Assembly (NCBI GenBank): GCA_963978545.1
Contig: OZ021725.1
Span: 6,068,093-6,132,092, forward strand
Length of the DNA stretch: 64,000 nt
Source: Linyphia triangularis
Lineage: Eukaryota > Arthropoda > Arachnida > Araneae > Linyphiidae
Reading direction: 5' to 3'
Part shown: positions 34,569-45,214 of the stretch, piece by piece
Layout: each line of letters opens with the position of its first letter
Numbering within the stretch: the stretch's first letter is position 1
Made by a program: the position numbers and the translations under genes
The notes under the pieces: generated by a model
What the model saw: only the letters and a program-made list of their open reading frames with translations
Database searches by the model: none
Told to the model about the DNA's origin: nothing

Positions 34569-35315
34569 TACAGTAGAATCTCGATTAACCGATCTACTTC
34601 GGACCTAAGGTAGGTCGGTTAAGCGAAAATTCCGGATAAAAGAGAGTTGTAAAAAACAATAAAAAGTAAAGGATTTTCGCTTATTGAATGCAGGACTTTT
34701 AATGTTTTTTTATGACATAATTGTTGGAAATTGTTGTTCTTTACCATAAAAATAATAGTCCATGAGGTAGGGTAGACAAATACATTTAATGACAGGACGG
34801 ACGATTAACGAACTACGGAGATAAAGTTCACTAAGAACCAATTCGGCACACAGCCTACAAACATCAGACAGAACCACACAGGTCTTTACACTTTCATGTC
34901 TGCCAGAGGAAAGCAAATGGTTTCCCGGTAGAGGGACGAACAAACTACACCTACACGGATCTTGTATTAATCCGCATAAAATATAGTTCGCTCGCCCCAA
35001 TACCAACAGAAATTAGTTTTTGTTGTCGTAATCTTGATAATCTTTGTTTCGCTGCTCTATCCCGGAGTCTTTTTGAAGGCAATAGTTCAGTTTGATCTGC
35101 ATCCGAAGGTTGCTCTAACCATGTCAGTTCTTTAGAAAAACAGTCAAAAGCCTCACCATTACTTATGTAACTTTAGAGCAAGGGAAAAGATTGCGGTTTA
35201 AAAAGGAACAAATGATTTATTACTCATTTGAGAGATTTTTGATGTCGACTAAATGATTGCCGGTTAACAGAGAGTTCCGGATAAAGGAGGGACGGTAAAT
35301 CGAGGTTCTACTGTA
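34569..35315 (-). mobile_element. pogo/Tigger-like element G, copy 2
   Basis: TACAGTAGAATCTCGATTAA at the left and its inverse ..cgaggttctactgta at the right; TA edges. 747 bp; the inverse of the 5192 copy plus an extra internal ~280 bp (around 34750-35005) where a minus-strand frame of 98 codons survives without a full DDE domain. Non-autonomous relic. Confidence 0.78.
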
Positions 35316-35481
35316 CTTTAAAAACATTTACAAACAAACGTATACAAATAATAAAATATCACCAGGTTATTCATTTATATGTCGAAAACAACAAACCTTG
35401 GTAAATATTACACTCTGTAATTAGTTTTGGTGTGATATTTTGTAAAACAATATCCAAGATGCATCCTAGGTTTGTCAGGAC

Positions 35482-36274
35482 CATCGATAAAAATAAACAA
35501 CTGGATAGACTGCTTAACGCTGGGAAAATGAAGCCGTTGCCAGATGCCGTTGGTGGGATAAAAAATACAGATTGCCGAGGATTGAAAATAAAATTTTGGG
35601 TTGTACACAGCAGAAATGTCAATAGTACACCTTAATTAGTAATAATGTGCAAAAAAATATATACTGTAGCATTTCACAAAGTTTTTCGCATTCCCATCCA
35701 ACTATAAAAGTGAACTGTGATTGGTTAATCTTCCCACCAGCTTCGCAATCCCCGGCGCGTTTTTCTCTTTTCATTGACAATGGAGCAGTCTATCCAGTTG
35801 TTTATCTATATCGATGGTGTATACATATGGGTATTTGAACAGCCATTAGACAAGCCAACATACATTTACAAACACCCATGCCAACACGGGACTCGGAACC
35901 CGCAACCTCGCGGTCCAGAAGCTAGCACGCTAACCACTATACCGTTTGGTCGGCACAACTGGATAGACTGCTTAACGCTGGGAAAATGAAGCCGTTGCCA
36001 GATGCCATTGGTGGGATAAAAAATACGGATTGCCGAGGATTGAAAATAAAATTTTGGGTTGTACACAGCAGAAATGTCAATAGTACACCTTAATTAGTAA
36101 TAATGTGCAAAAAAATATATACTGTAGCATTTCACAAAGTTTTTCGCATTCCCATCCAACTATAAAAGTGAACTGTGATTGGTTAATCTTCCCACCAGCT
36201 TCGCAATCCCTGGCGCGTTTTTCTCTTTTCATTGACAATGGAGCAGTCTATCCAGCTGTTTATCTAAATCGATG
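35482..36274. mobile_element. MITE F, composite copy 1 (two units around a SINE piece)
   Basis: First unit 35482-35816 runs from catcgataaaaataaacaac to its inverse ..tatatcgatg. A second unit 35955-36274 starts inside the terminal repeat at acaactggatagactgc. The whole block is flanked by one 8-bp duplication, GTCAGGAC 35474-35481 and GTCAGGCC 36275-36282 (7/8), so the duplication happened within one inserted element. Confidence 0.8.
35844..35954 (-). mobile_element. SINE-1 copy 3 (truncated)
   Basis: Head (tRNA-like) portion only, with the extra-C B box. Its 5' end abuts acaactggata of element F, the same junction seen on the other strand at 37567/37568. Confidence 0.85.
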
Positions 36275-36534
36275 GTCAGGCCTACCTCCAGGCGTGTTAC
36301 GGTCAAAACTCGAGCTGATCTAAATTTCTTCCATATTTTTAGGACTCAAACACTTTTTATTTACTATATTTATTGCCAAGACTATTTCAAGCGAATGCTA
36401 CGCTAGGACTAACTAAACTGAGCTAAGATTTGGCTACAATGTCAGTGGAACCTAGTCCACGAAAGTACTTCCGAGAAAAATATCTAATCGCACATCTTAA
36501 ATAAGGAGATCGAGTTACAAAAAACATCGATATA
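36275..36534. other. Unassigned spacer
   Basis: No gene or repeat recognised between the two F elements, apart from the target duplications. Confidence 0.4.
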
Positions 36535-36824
36535 GATAAACAACTGGATAGACTGCTCCATTGACAATGAAAAGAGAAAAACGAGGCCGGGGATTACGAA
36601 GCTGGAGGGATGATTAACCAATCACAGTTCACTTTTATTGTTGGATGGAAATGCGAAAAACCTTGTAAAACGCTAGAGTATAGATTTTTTTGCTCATTAT
36701 CACTAATTAAGGTCTACTTTTGACATTTCTGCTGTGTACAACCCAAAATTTTATTTTCAATCCTCGGCAATCCGTATTTTTTATCCTACCAATTGCATCT
36801 GGCAACGGCTTCATTTTCCCAGCG

Positions 36825-37550
36825 AAAAGGGGACTGTTAAGGCAAAAATTTCAAAATTTTCTATTTTTATATTATAGTGGAAATATATAGCCTTCAATTC
36901 TAGCTTTCAGTACATACCTTACTTTTGCTGATCCGAGAAGAACTAAGAATATTATTTGAGTTTTTGTAAGCCCGCATATAAGAAATCGTATGTATTTCAA
37001 CTTCTTAAATTGCATTTTTCTCTTCATGTGTATTTTAAGATTTTTAGGGTATTCGATTTGTTCCTTGCGATTCAAAAGTTGATGTATTTTTTTTTTTAAT
37101 TTGGAGATATTGTTTACTATACTATTTTGAACACAATGGTGCATGGATTTTGGAATCTGGTATTTTTTTATTGTTTTACAGCAATTTTCGTAATGCTTCT
37201 ATTTAAAAAGTTTACATTTTTTGCCGTTGTACGAATGTTTTACTTTTAAATAATTAACTAATGAGTCAAATTCAAAATCCAAGCACAATTATGTCAATAT
37301 TTATTCAATTAGCTTGTACAAAAAAATTGAGACAGATTGGAAATAATTTGAATCGCAAGGAGCGTTTTTAAAATTACGGAAAAAACGATAAATTTTTCAA
37401 TAAAAATTTAATTTCTTGAAAAAAAATCAATATAAATTTTTGAAATTTTAGGTTGTGTTTCATCTAATTGCTATTAAACTGCACAAAAAATTTCATGAAT
37501 TTTTAGACAAAAATTGAAGAATTTTTATTTTTGACTTAACAGTCCCCTTA
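36825..37550. mobile_element. TTAA element with GGGGACTGTTAAG ends
   Basis: aaaaggggactgttaaggc to gacttaacagtcccctta: inverted ends. It replaced the single TTAA that other F copies have in cccagcgttaagcagtc, so it targeted TTAA; both TTAA copies are now mutated. Confidence 0.78.
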
Positions 37551-37567
37551 GCAGTCTATCCAGTTGT

Positions 37568-37752
37568 GCCGACCAAACGGTATAGTGGTTAGCGTGCTAG
37601 CTTCTGGACCGCGAGGTTGCGGGTTCCGAGTCCCGTGCTAGGCATGGGTGTTTGTAAATGTGTATGTTGGCTTGTCTAATGACGAATGTTTCGGCGCATT
37701 ATAGCCCTCGTGTTGCAGACGGCGCCAGATAATCTGAATACAACCAACCAAC
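37568..37752 (+). mobile_element. SINE-1 copy 4
   Basis: 185 bp with the exact 11-bp duplication TATCCAGTTGT (37557-37567 and 37753-37763), inserted in the right terminal repeat of F. B box has the extra C (ggttccgagtccc). Ends aatacaaccaaccaac. Confidence 0.92.
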
Positions 37753-37796
37753 TATCCAGTTGTTTATCTATATGGATGGTTACAAAAGACCATAGC

Positions 37797-37866
37797 ATCG
37801 TAGCAGCGCCGCTCGAGTTGAAAGCTTCAAATCGGGCGGCCACCGCTCGAGTGCAAAGTTTTAATA
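37797..37866. mobile_element. piggyBac-like MITE H fragment
   Basis: gccgctcgagttgaaagc and ccgctcgagtgcaaagttttaa resemble the right end of family H. Left end missing. Confidence 0.45.
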
Positions 37867-38013
37867 AAGTTTAAAATTTAAATTGCCTAAAATGAACGGG
37901 TGATAATGTACTATTCAACCAGATCACACATTTCACTCGTTAAGGGAAAGTTCTAATTAAAAATTATTTCCTATACTCGCTATGTTACAATCTTCTAAAC
38001 CAGTGCATTTAGA

Positions 38014-38760
38014 ACAGGGTTGCTACGCGCATGGAAAGCAGGAAAAACTTGGAATTGTCAGGGAAAATGAAAATGCCTAATAAAGGTTAGGTTGGTTGGT
38101 AGTATTCAGATTATCTGGCGCCGTCAGCATCACGAGGGCTATAATGCGCCGAAACATTCGTCATTAGACAAGCCAACATACATTTACAAACACCCATGCC
38201 TAACACGGGACTCGGAACCCGCAACCTCGTGGTCTGGAAGCTAGCACGCTAACCACTATACCGTTTGGTCGGCTAATAAAGGTTAGGGAAATGTCAGGGA
38301 AAACTAAAAAATGTGGTATTTTCTGGAAAAGTCAGGGAATTTCTTTCAGATTTAAGTTTTCTTCCAAGAAGTTTACTAATTTTTTTTCAGAAAGCACATC
38401 TGCGTTCTGAAAATTTGATATTTGATGTGATATTTTCTTGTAACAACGTATAAAAAGCACCCACTGAAAGTATACTGACTGAAAAACGGATAAAAATCTT
38501 TCGATTTTACGCCGATTTCCGCTTTTTTTCTTTCTTTTTTTCTTTCCGGGAATTTTCACTTTTTCTTCAATTTAATTATTTTTAATGGACTTAGTAGGGA
38601 TTTATCAGACTAAACTTTTCTTAAACCATCAGAAAAAATTTCAATTACTGTTCTATACACACATTAGTACACAGATATATTCTTATTGAGCTATTTTTGT
38701 AGTTTAAAATTAGCTATTTTTGTAGTTAAAATTTAAAAAAAAAAAATTTACAAGCTGAAT
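38014..38760 (+). mobile_element. Element N (CAGGG-type), split by a SINE
   Basis: Starts cagggttgctacgcgcatgg, followed by ..gtcagggaaaatg, then SINE-1 copy 5, then ..aaatgtcagggaaaac and the tail shared with 19560-19745 and 58850-59110 (gatttccgcttttt, aatggacttag). Right end uncertain. Confidence 0.6.
38091..38273 (-). mobile_element. SINE-1 copy 5
   Basis: 183 bp, exact 13-bp duplication TAATAAAGGTTAG at 38078-38090 and 38274-38286. B box with the extra C. Confidence 0.92.
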
Positions 38761-39053
38761 TGTTTAAAAAAAAACAAAAAAAAAACGAACAGAAATATTT
38801 TATTTGTTCATTTCTACGAAATGTATTCTTTATCATTGATTTTTTATTTGATGTGTCTATGTTGACATTAGTCACTCTTTTTACATTACCCATCAAACAG
38901 CAGCAGGTTATGACTGTTACATTTAAAAACACGTGGAGCACCAAATTACGCATATTTATCCATTGTTGAATTAAGAAATGTAACTAGATTTTTCTAATGT
39001 CAACATCGCACCATGCCTATAGGAGTAGTTTTCGTACATTAAAAATTAAAACA

Positions 39054-39782
39054 TTAAGGGGACATGGGACACTGAAATCACCAAAAATGACGGTTTTTGT
39101 TTTCATTTTATAAAAATTGCTTATGCCACTAGCTTTAATTTCGCGTTTGAATTTTTGAAATCAAATGATTTTAAGTTATAAAATCTTTATTTTAACTAAC
39201 TATTTTAACGCATCGCACACTTGTTGGCAAAGGCTAAAAATGCGTTTTTCTCAGCTTTGCTTTTTCCCATTTTACTTATGTTCGAAAAGCTCCTTGCGAT
39301 TCATTTTTTGATAAATCCACCTAATTTTTTTGTATTAATAATTTTCAATGTACTATAAAGAAATTTACACATGCTTTTTTATGTCACATAATTTTTTATA
39401 TTTTTTTTTCATGTTGGCAATTTGAAGTATGTGTATTTTTTAATGAGAAATCACTGGCGCCAAGTTTGAAATTTTATTTCTGTTCAACTATTGCACCTAA
39501 AGATAAAAGCATGTTTGAAAATGTTTATAATATATTGATAAACAACTTCAAATTTTTCTTTCATGTTCGTCAAAATATTGTGTCGCGAGGAGCATTTTGA
39601 AAAAAAATTTAAATTTCGTGTTATTTTAATGCATTTTTCTCAATAATTTACTATCTATTTTATATTATCTGCTCAAATTGTGTTGTTTTGTTTAAAGTCA
39701 CATCTTCTATGTTTATGCCAAATTTTATTTAATTCTTGGCAAAACTAAAGAATTTTGGCAAAAGTGTCCTATGTCCCCTTAA
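39054..39782. mobile_element. TTAA element with GGGGACATGGGACAC ends
   Basis: TTAAGGGGACATGGGACACT to agtgtcctatgtcccc + TTAA: a near-perfect inverted pair of about 20 bp; 729 bp, non-coding. Single copy here. Confidence 0.85.
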
Positions 39783-40086
39783 ACACCTCCAATTCTATTC
39801 TATCTAGTCCTCGGGTTCTAATATCGTACTGACCTTCCGTTAGGAAGAGAAGTTGATTCCACAAGCTGCCTTGTGTGAAAGTGCCAATAAAGAGTGTTCC
39901 CACGGCAATCAACTAGTTGAGAGTTTACCAAGCATCTTAGTAGAATCAACTAAACCGCCTCGTGTGAAAGAGGCATATATCTTTTCGAGTTGGCGATATA
40001 TGATTTAGGCGACGTTTTACGTGCTTGTGATTCATCAAGATCTATTTTGGTGCATAACTCTGGCGTACCAGCATATGGGATTAACT
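39783..40086. other. Unassigned
   Basis: No gene; an internal inverted pair gtgtgaaagtgcc..gtgtgaaagaggc-type direct echo near 39875 and 39960. Confidence 0.35.
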
Positions 40087-40090
40087 GTAT

Positions 40091-40946
40091 TGTTACGAAT
40101 TTCTGTGTATTTGTAAATATTTCGTAGTATTAATTAGGTAAAGAGGAAAAATGTATGTACATTTTGCATAAGGCAGTGCAATAGTTTGTCTTTACTTCGC
40201 TTTCCTGCAATGCGTCTCTTAATGCTTTGAAAACGAGTTTTACAGAGATAATGCTGGAAAACGAGTTTTACAAGGAAAAGGCCATTTAACATTATGGTTA
40301 TTGGTAATCTCGCCAAGTTGGCGATGGTTTTGGCCACTAATCTCGCCAAATTTGGCGAACATTTGGCAACATTTTCGGTCTCCATGTACCTGTATAGGGC
40401 TTTTCGACTGCGATATGGAAATTTCTCCAAATTTCTATCTCTAGAAGATTCGCGAAGGAAGTTTTCCTATATAAGGCCGGCCGACCAAACGGTATAGTGT
40501 TTAGCGTGCTGGCTTCTAGACCGCGAGGTTGCGGGTTCGAGTCCCGTGTTAGGCATGGGTGTTTGTAAATGTATGTTGGTTTGTCAAATGACGAAATGTT
40601 TCGGCGCATTATAGCCCTCGTGTTGCTGACGGCGCCAGATAATCTGAATACAACAACCTATACAAGGCCGGCCAAGAGAGCGGAGGAGTTAGTTGTCTCT
40701 CAGCGAGCATTCATAGATTTCCGAAAGTGAACTTTATTGCATTGTCTTTTGCTTTGATTTTAGCAGTTGTGTATCTAGTTTTTAACTGATGTTTGTGCTC
40801 TATTGTTGTGTAAAGAGCTGTATTGAGTCTATTAGAACGAGAAGTTCTGGAGTTGTAAAAGAATCTGCGAAGAGTTATATCGGAATAAATTTCTGCAAGT
40901 TTTGATCTGCTTTGGCTTCAAGTCCTTTGAACCCATCCACGCAACA
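40091..40946 (+). mobile_element. Solo LTR, family E copy 3, SINE-interrupted
   Basis: TGTTACG..CGCAACA with GTAT duplications (40087-40090, 40947-40950). TATA box tatataag at 40468-40475; AATAAA at 40884-40889. SINE-1 copy 6 sits immediately after the TATA box. Half-site array at 40309-40370. Confidence 0.88.
40480..40656 (+). mobile_element. SINE-1 copy 6
   Basis: 177 bp, 14-bp duplication cctatataaggccg / cctatacaaggccg (40466-40479, 40657-40670; one mismatch), which copied the LTR's TATA region. Canonical B box ggttcgagtcccg. Confidence 0.92.
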
Positions 40947-41123
40947 GTATACATGTCTAAATCCGAATTCAGTACAATCTAGTTTTATCTTATGTGCGGC
41001 AGATAAAGTATTCTCACCTAAGCTAAACTAGTTTATTCTGAAAGCTCAGTTGATGTTCCTCTTGAAAGCTTAGAACAAATTAGCTTGTATGGGAACATTT
41101 TTTAACCAACCAGTTTGTACTAA

Positions 41124-42160
41124 TAGTCCGAGAGGCGATTGCAAGTTTAGATACCCCATCGAACATCATTCCAAATTTTTTTCGAAGAATGTGAAGAAAA
41201 TTGAGTAGATTACGAATTCACTGGTCTGCCGTGGGAAAAATGGCCGAAACTGGTCAAAAAACGACTTTAAATGAGTTGAACTAAAATCCGATTGCCAAAT
41301 ATGTCATAGCTTGCCAAAAAGTTAACGAACTTTTTCGTCTGGTAACCCAACGCACTTTGATTTTCAATGAGAAAAAACGCAAACGATATCTGATGTCTTT
41401 CTCGGAATACTAGTATCTTTTAAAAGTAAGCCAAATTGGCGACATCAGTTACGTCATCAGTGACGTAATATTTATTGCCAACTTGTCTCATTTGCGAATT
41501 TATGCAAGTAAACCGTCGCCAGACGTCTGAATCGTCTGCAACCTTCTTTACTGAAAATTAAAGAACGAGGGTTACCAAATAAATATATAACCCATAAAAA
41601 CAAAGTTTGAAATATAAATTCTTCAAAAGTATTTCCAATTTTTACATTCACAACGGCGTATTTGGCAAACGGGATTCAGTTCAACTTATTCAAAGTAGAT
41701 TTTTAACCAGTTTCGGCTATTTTTACCCAATCTGCAAACTTTTCCCCACTTTATATACTAAACTCCAACTTAACTTGACATCACTAGACGATAGATCTTC
41801 GCCTTGCTCATAGGCATTTAATCCATTTTAGTGGAGTGAAGACATAATTCTCGCCAAACCTTACAGCCTTTTGTTCTCTATAGGGTTGCGGTTTGGCGAA
41901 CATTATGCTTTCACGCCGCCAAAATGGATTAAATACCTATGAGCACTGTGACGATCTATCGTCTAAGTGATATAAAGCGTATGAAGCTTTCGTTGTGCGG
42001 GCGACGTGATTTGATCCAAGGACCATGGTATCCAGCTCACAGAAGTTTTATCTGTTATTTGAGGTCGCTACATGATGTCAAGTTAGGTTGAAGTTTAGTA
42101 TATAGAAAATTCAGAATTATGTGCGATGGAGTACTTATACTTGTAGTCGCCTGTCAGTTT
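41124..42160. mobile_element. Foldback MITE A, copy 5, with nested foldback
   Basis: TAGTCCGAGAGGCGATTGCA to gtagtcgcctgtcag, diverged. CRE-like palindrome at 41449-41468. Interrupted in the right arm by the foldback at 41752-42104. Confidence 0.82.
41752..42104. mobile_element. Nested foldback element (~353 bp)
   Basis: tatactaaactccaacttaa at the left, ttaggttgaagtttagtata at the right; inner arms (cataggcatttaatccattt 41812 onward, and aaatggattaaatacctatg) extend the pairing. Target seems to be TATA in the A arm, giving a TA duplication. Confidence 0.72.
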
Positions 42161-42950
42161 TTAAGAACTAAGTGGTTTTTGGTTGCTTCGATTAAACTAA
42201 TTGGCTTCTGAATCGAAAGCTTGAAATCATATTAAGCTTATACGCATATAATAATATAAGCCCATTAAGAAAAGACTTGATACATAACCTCCAATACAAG
42301 CATCTGTTATGGGAGGTAGATTTCTTAAAAGGATAGTCATTTCGGACTTGGCTTCCTATTTATTTTCGCCCCTCCAAATTACACGATCTGGTTACCTTCT
42401 AATGAAAAGCTATCTGTATTAGATAGTCTCGGAAAATACTCAGATTTCCAGACGAAATTATCCCCCCCCCCCCCCCCGGTGAGTTAAGGGATCGAGCCGA
42501 TGTAATTAACGCATTTCCATGGAGGGAATTAAAGCCAATAATCGGCCTTCCATTCTTCCCGGACTAATTGCATTGCGTCACTCCTCGAAGCACACCAGGA
42601 AAGGATATTGCCCCCTTCCCTGGAGACAAACAATTTAATTATGCGACCCTCGCTCACTCTTCCATCCATCCCCCCCCCCCCCCATGGAAGTCCTCGTAAT
42701 TGAATAGTTGGGTTGGGCAGAATTCCTGACTCATGGCCACTTAACTGTGTCCGTTAGAGATGGTCAGTGTCCAGCAGTTGACGTTGCGTTGGCCTACCCT
42801 CCACTCGGTACCGAATTTCTAAAGAGATTTATTGGCTGAAAGTCACTGTGCCAATCTACATTCCTGGAATTCCTGGAGACCTGTCCTTTGGTTTTGATTG
42901 GCGGTTGTTTAATATAAGTGACTCGTGCTTTGTACTTCATGTATTGAATG
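42161..42950. other. Single-copy-looking block, possible conserved non-coding element
   Basis: No gene. GC-richer than the surroundings, free of recognised repeats, with C-runs (42465-42477, 42671-42683). Around 42500-42710 there are five closely spaced homeodomain-type cores: gtaattaacg, ggaattaaag, gactaattgc, caatttaattatg, cgtaattgaa. Candidate enhancer inside the IMMP2L intron. Confidence 0.35.
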
Positions 42951-42961
42951 TATTTAAATGG

Positions 42962-43219
42962 TTGTTGTTGTTGTTGTTTCTAATCTCCCTTTTGTCTGAC
43001 GAAGTCAGACAATATCAGTGAAGCCATTGACATTAATGAAGTCTGACACTAGTTGTGGACAGTTATAAATGTCCTCCCAGTCCAAGGCAGTCCAAAATGT
43101 GCTGAGGTGATGCCTGTTCTTTTTGGCATTTAGGGCAAAGAGGAAAATTTTTGCTTCCCCCCAGAATATGTGAGGCCTTTAAGGTGACCACTAGCAAGTC
43201 GGGACAGGTGGGTATTGGT
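42962..43219 (-). mobile_element. 5'-truncated non-LTR retrotransposon (LINE) 3' end
   Basis: Flanked by the exact 11-bp duplication TATTTAAATGG (42951-42961, 43220-43230). Minus strand reads LSRLASGHLKGLTYSGG, a one-base frameshift, FPLCPKCQKEQASPQHILDC, then after another frame change CPQLVSDFINVNGFTDIV and a stop. This is the Cys/His tail after the RNase H region of Jockey/I-type elements as I remember them. A (CAA)n tail follows (42961-42977). Defunct. Confidence 0.85.
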
Positions 43220-43247
43220 TATTTAAATGGAAGTTCTAGTAAGGATT

Positions 43248-43428
43248 GCCGACCAAACGGTATAGTGGTTAGCGTGCTTAGCTTCTAGACGGCGAGGTTG
43301 CGGGTTCTCGAGTCCCGTGTAAGGCATGGGTGTTTGTAAATGTATGTTGGCTTGTCTAATGACGAATGTTTCGGCGCATTATTAGCCCTCGTGTTGCTGA
43401 CGGCGCCAGATAATCTGAAAACAACCAA
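43248..43428 (+). mobile_element. SINE-1 copy 7
   Basis: 181 bp, exact 13-bp duplication TCTAGTAAGGATT (43235-43247, 43429-43441). B box disturbed by an inserted TC-type change (ggttctcgagtccc). Confidence 0.92.
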
Positions 43429-43452
43429 TCTAGTAAGGATTATTTCCTATAC

Positions 43453-44356
43453 CAGGGTTCTCACGGTCATTGAAAGTCATTAAAAGTGCTTAATATTTTG
43501 GAACTTGTTTTCTATTCCTTGAAAGTGCTTGAAAATAATTAGAGGTCCTCTAAAAGTCCTTAATTTATGCAGATGTTGTGAGGCCAACTGTAAAATTTAT
43601 AAAAAATACAACTCGGACTTGCTTTCCCCGCGTGACCGCCTCGTATATGCACCGTATTGGAATTTTCCGACATATTTGTATTACGCATCCAATAACTAGT
43701 AAATTTTTTTGGTACATATTTTTTAGTGTTTATTTACTAATTTGTAAATTAATAACACTAAACCATTTTTACTCAGAACTGCTTTGCAATAGAAATGTTT
43801 TTACATTTACAAAAATAACATGAACAATAAATCACCATTTTTTTCTATACATTAGAGCAGACAAATGTTTTAATTTTATTAATATAGCACAATATATAAA
43901 CATACATTTTTTCAAAAAAATTATTCTTATTTACAAAATAGTTTCTTGCTAGTATACAAAGTTGGGCACAAAACCAAAAAAAAAAATATATAATTAAAAG
44001 TGCTTAATATTTTGGAACTTGTTTTTAAGGCCTTGAAAATGCTTAGAGGTCCTTAAAAGTCCTTAATTTGTGCAGATGTTTTGAGGCCAACTGTAAAATT
44101 CATAAAAATACAACTCAGACTTGCTATCCCCGCGTGACTTCCTCGTATCTGCACCATATTGGAATTTTCCGACATATTTGTATTACGCATCCAACAACTT
44201 GTAACTTTTTTGGTAGATTATACTTTATAAAAAAATTTATAAATCGACATGATGCCTGAAAACAAAGTTTCAAAGGTCCTTAAAAATAATAATTAAGTCC
44301 TTAAAAGTCCTCGAAAAGTCATTGAGTTTTATTCTGTGACTTGAGTGAGAACCCTG
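43453..44356 (+). mobile_element. MITE D, composite copy 4
   Basis: cagggttctcacggtcattg at the left and gtgagaaccctg at the right, a matched pair of ends. Between them the D body occurs twice (43453-43720 and 43999-44356), separated by about 280 bp of AT-rich sequence; an internal duplication or a D element inside a D element. Confidence 0.75.
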
Positions 44357-44453
44357 CTATACTCGCTGTGTTACAATCTTCTAGCCCAGTGCATTTAGAA
44401 ACTACTTTCTATAACCACCTTGGCATTTGGTGAGTAAGTACGAAAAAGAACCC

Positions 44454-45186
44454 TTAAGGTATACATATACAATTGAGACGATATTCTTTAATTTTTAGGT
44501 TATAATTTCAAACTTTTTGGCAGTATATCAGAATTAAAAATGAAGCATTTTTATATACAAACCTTTTTTCCCCGTCAATTTTTTAATCAGCTAATTGCAA
44601 TTAAAGTGATTAATTAGGACATTATTAGAACATACATGAATAAACTTGTAATGAACTTAGAGGTATTATTTTTATTGCAAATAAGATATATTATATTGAC
44701 GCATGTTCCTATGGAGAATTTTGAATTTGGCTTCAATATTTATTTAATTATAAGTTTTTAAATAAAAAGTTTTAAAAAATACATAGTTTTTAACAAAAAG
44801 TTAAGATTAAAATAAGCATAAAAAATGTGTTCATAACAATATATATTAGATTCTCCATAGAAAACACATTCACAACTATTGTATACAAAACAAAATTAGA
44901 ATTTTGTAAATCGGACCATTTTTTATGAAGTTATGACCGTTGGCGTAAAGTCATATAACACCAAAATGTAATTCTTCAGAAAACGCGTTTAAAGTTTACT
45001 ACACTAATGAACGTGATACAAAACAGTTTCACAAAACCTATTGTAATTTAAAAAGTAATTTGATTCTCGGAAAGAAAATGGTATCATTTTAATGGTAAAA
45101 TGAATTCGGGAATATTTTAAAACCAAAAAACAAAAACGCAAAATAAAGTCAAATTTCGCAATTCCTAATGTATATGTATACCTTAA
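44454..45186 (+). mobile_element. MITE C, copy 3
   Basis: TTAAGGTATACATATACAAT to atgtatatgtataccTTAA, 733 bp; best-preserved copy of the family. Confidence 0.9.
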
Positions 45187-45214
45187 GGGGAATTGGTGCC
45201 CAAAAATTTATAAA

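Larger units (their letters stand above)
36535..37778. mobile_element. MITE F, copy 2, carrying two nested insertions
   Basis: catcgatatagataaacaac at the left, ..tgtttatctatatggatg at the right; GTTACAAA at 36524-36531 (plus three extra A) and 37779-37786 as the 8-bp duplication. Interrupted by a TTAA MITE (36825-37550) and SINE-1 copy 4. Confidence 0.85.

Noticed and set aside
35371..36066. Several ORFs with repeated peptide (MTFLLCTTQNF, PKFYFQSS)
   Set aside because: Same peptides recur at 48553 and 59858 because all are readings of MITE F, not a gene family.
40484..40560. tRNA gene
   Set aside because: A and B boxes are present but there is no acceptor stem or anticodon arm, and the same sequence recurs with SINE target duplications.
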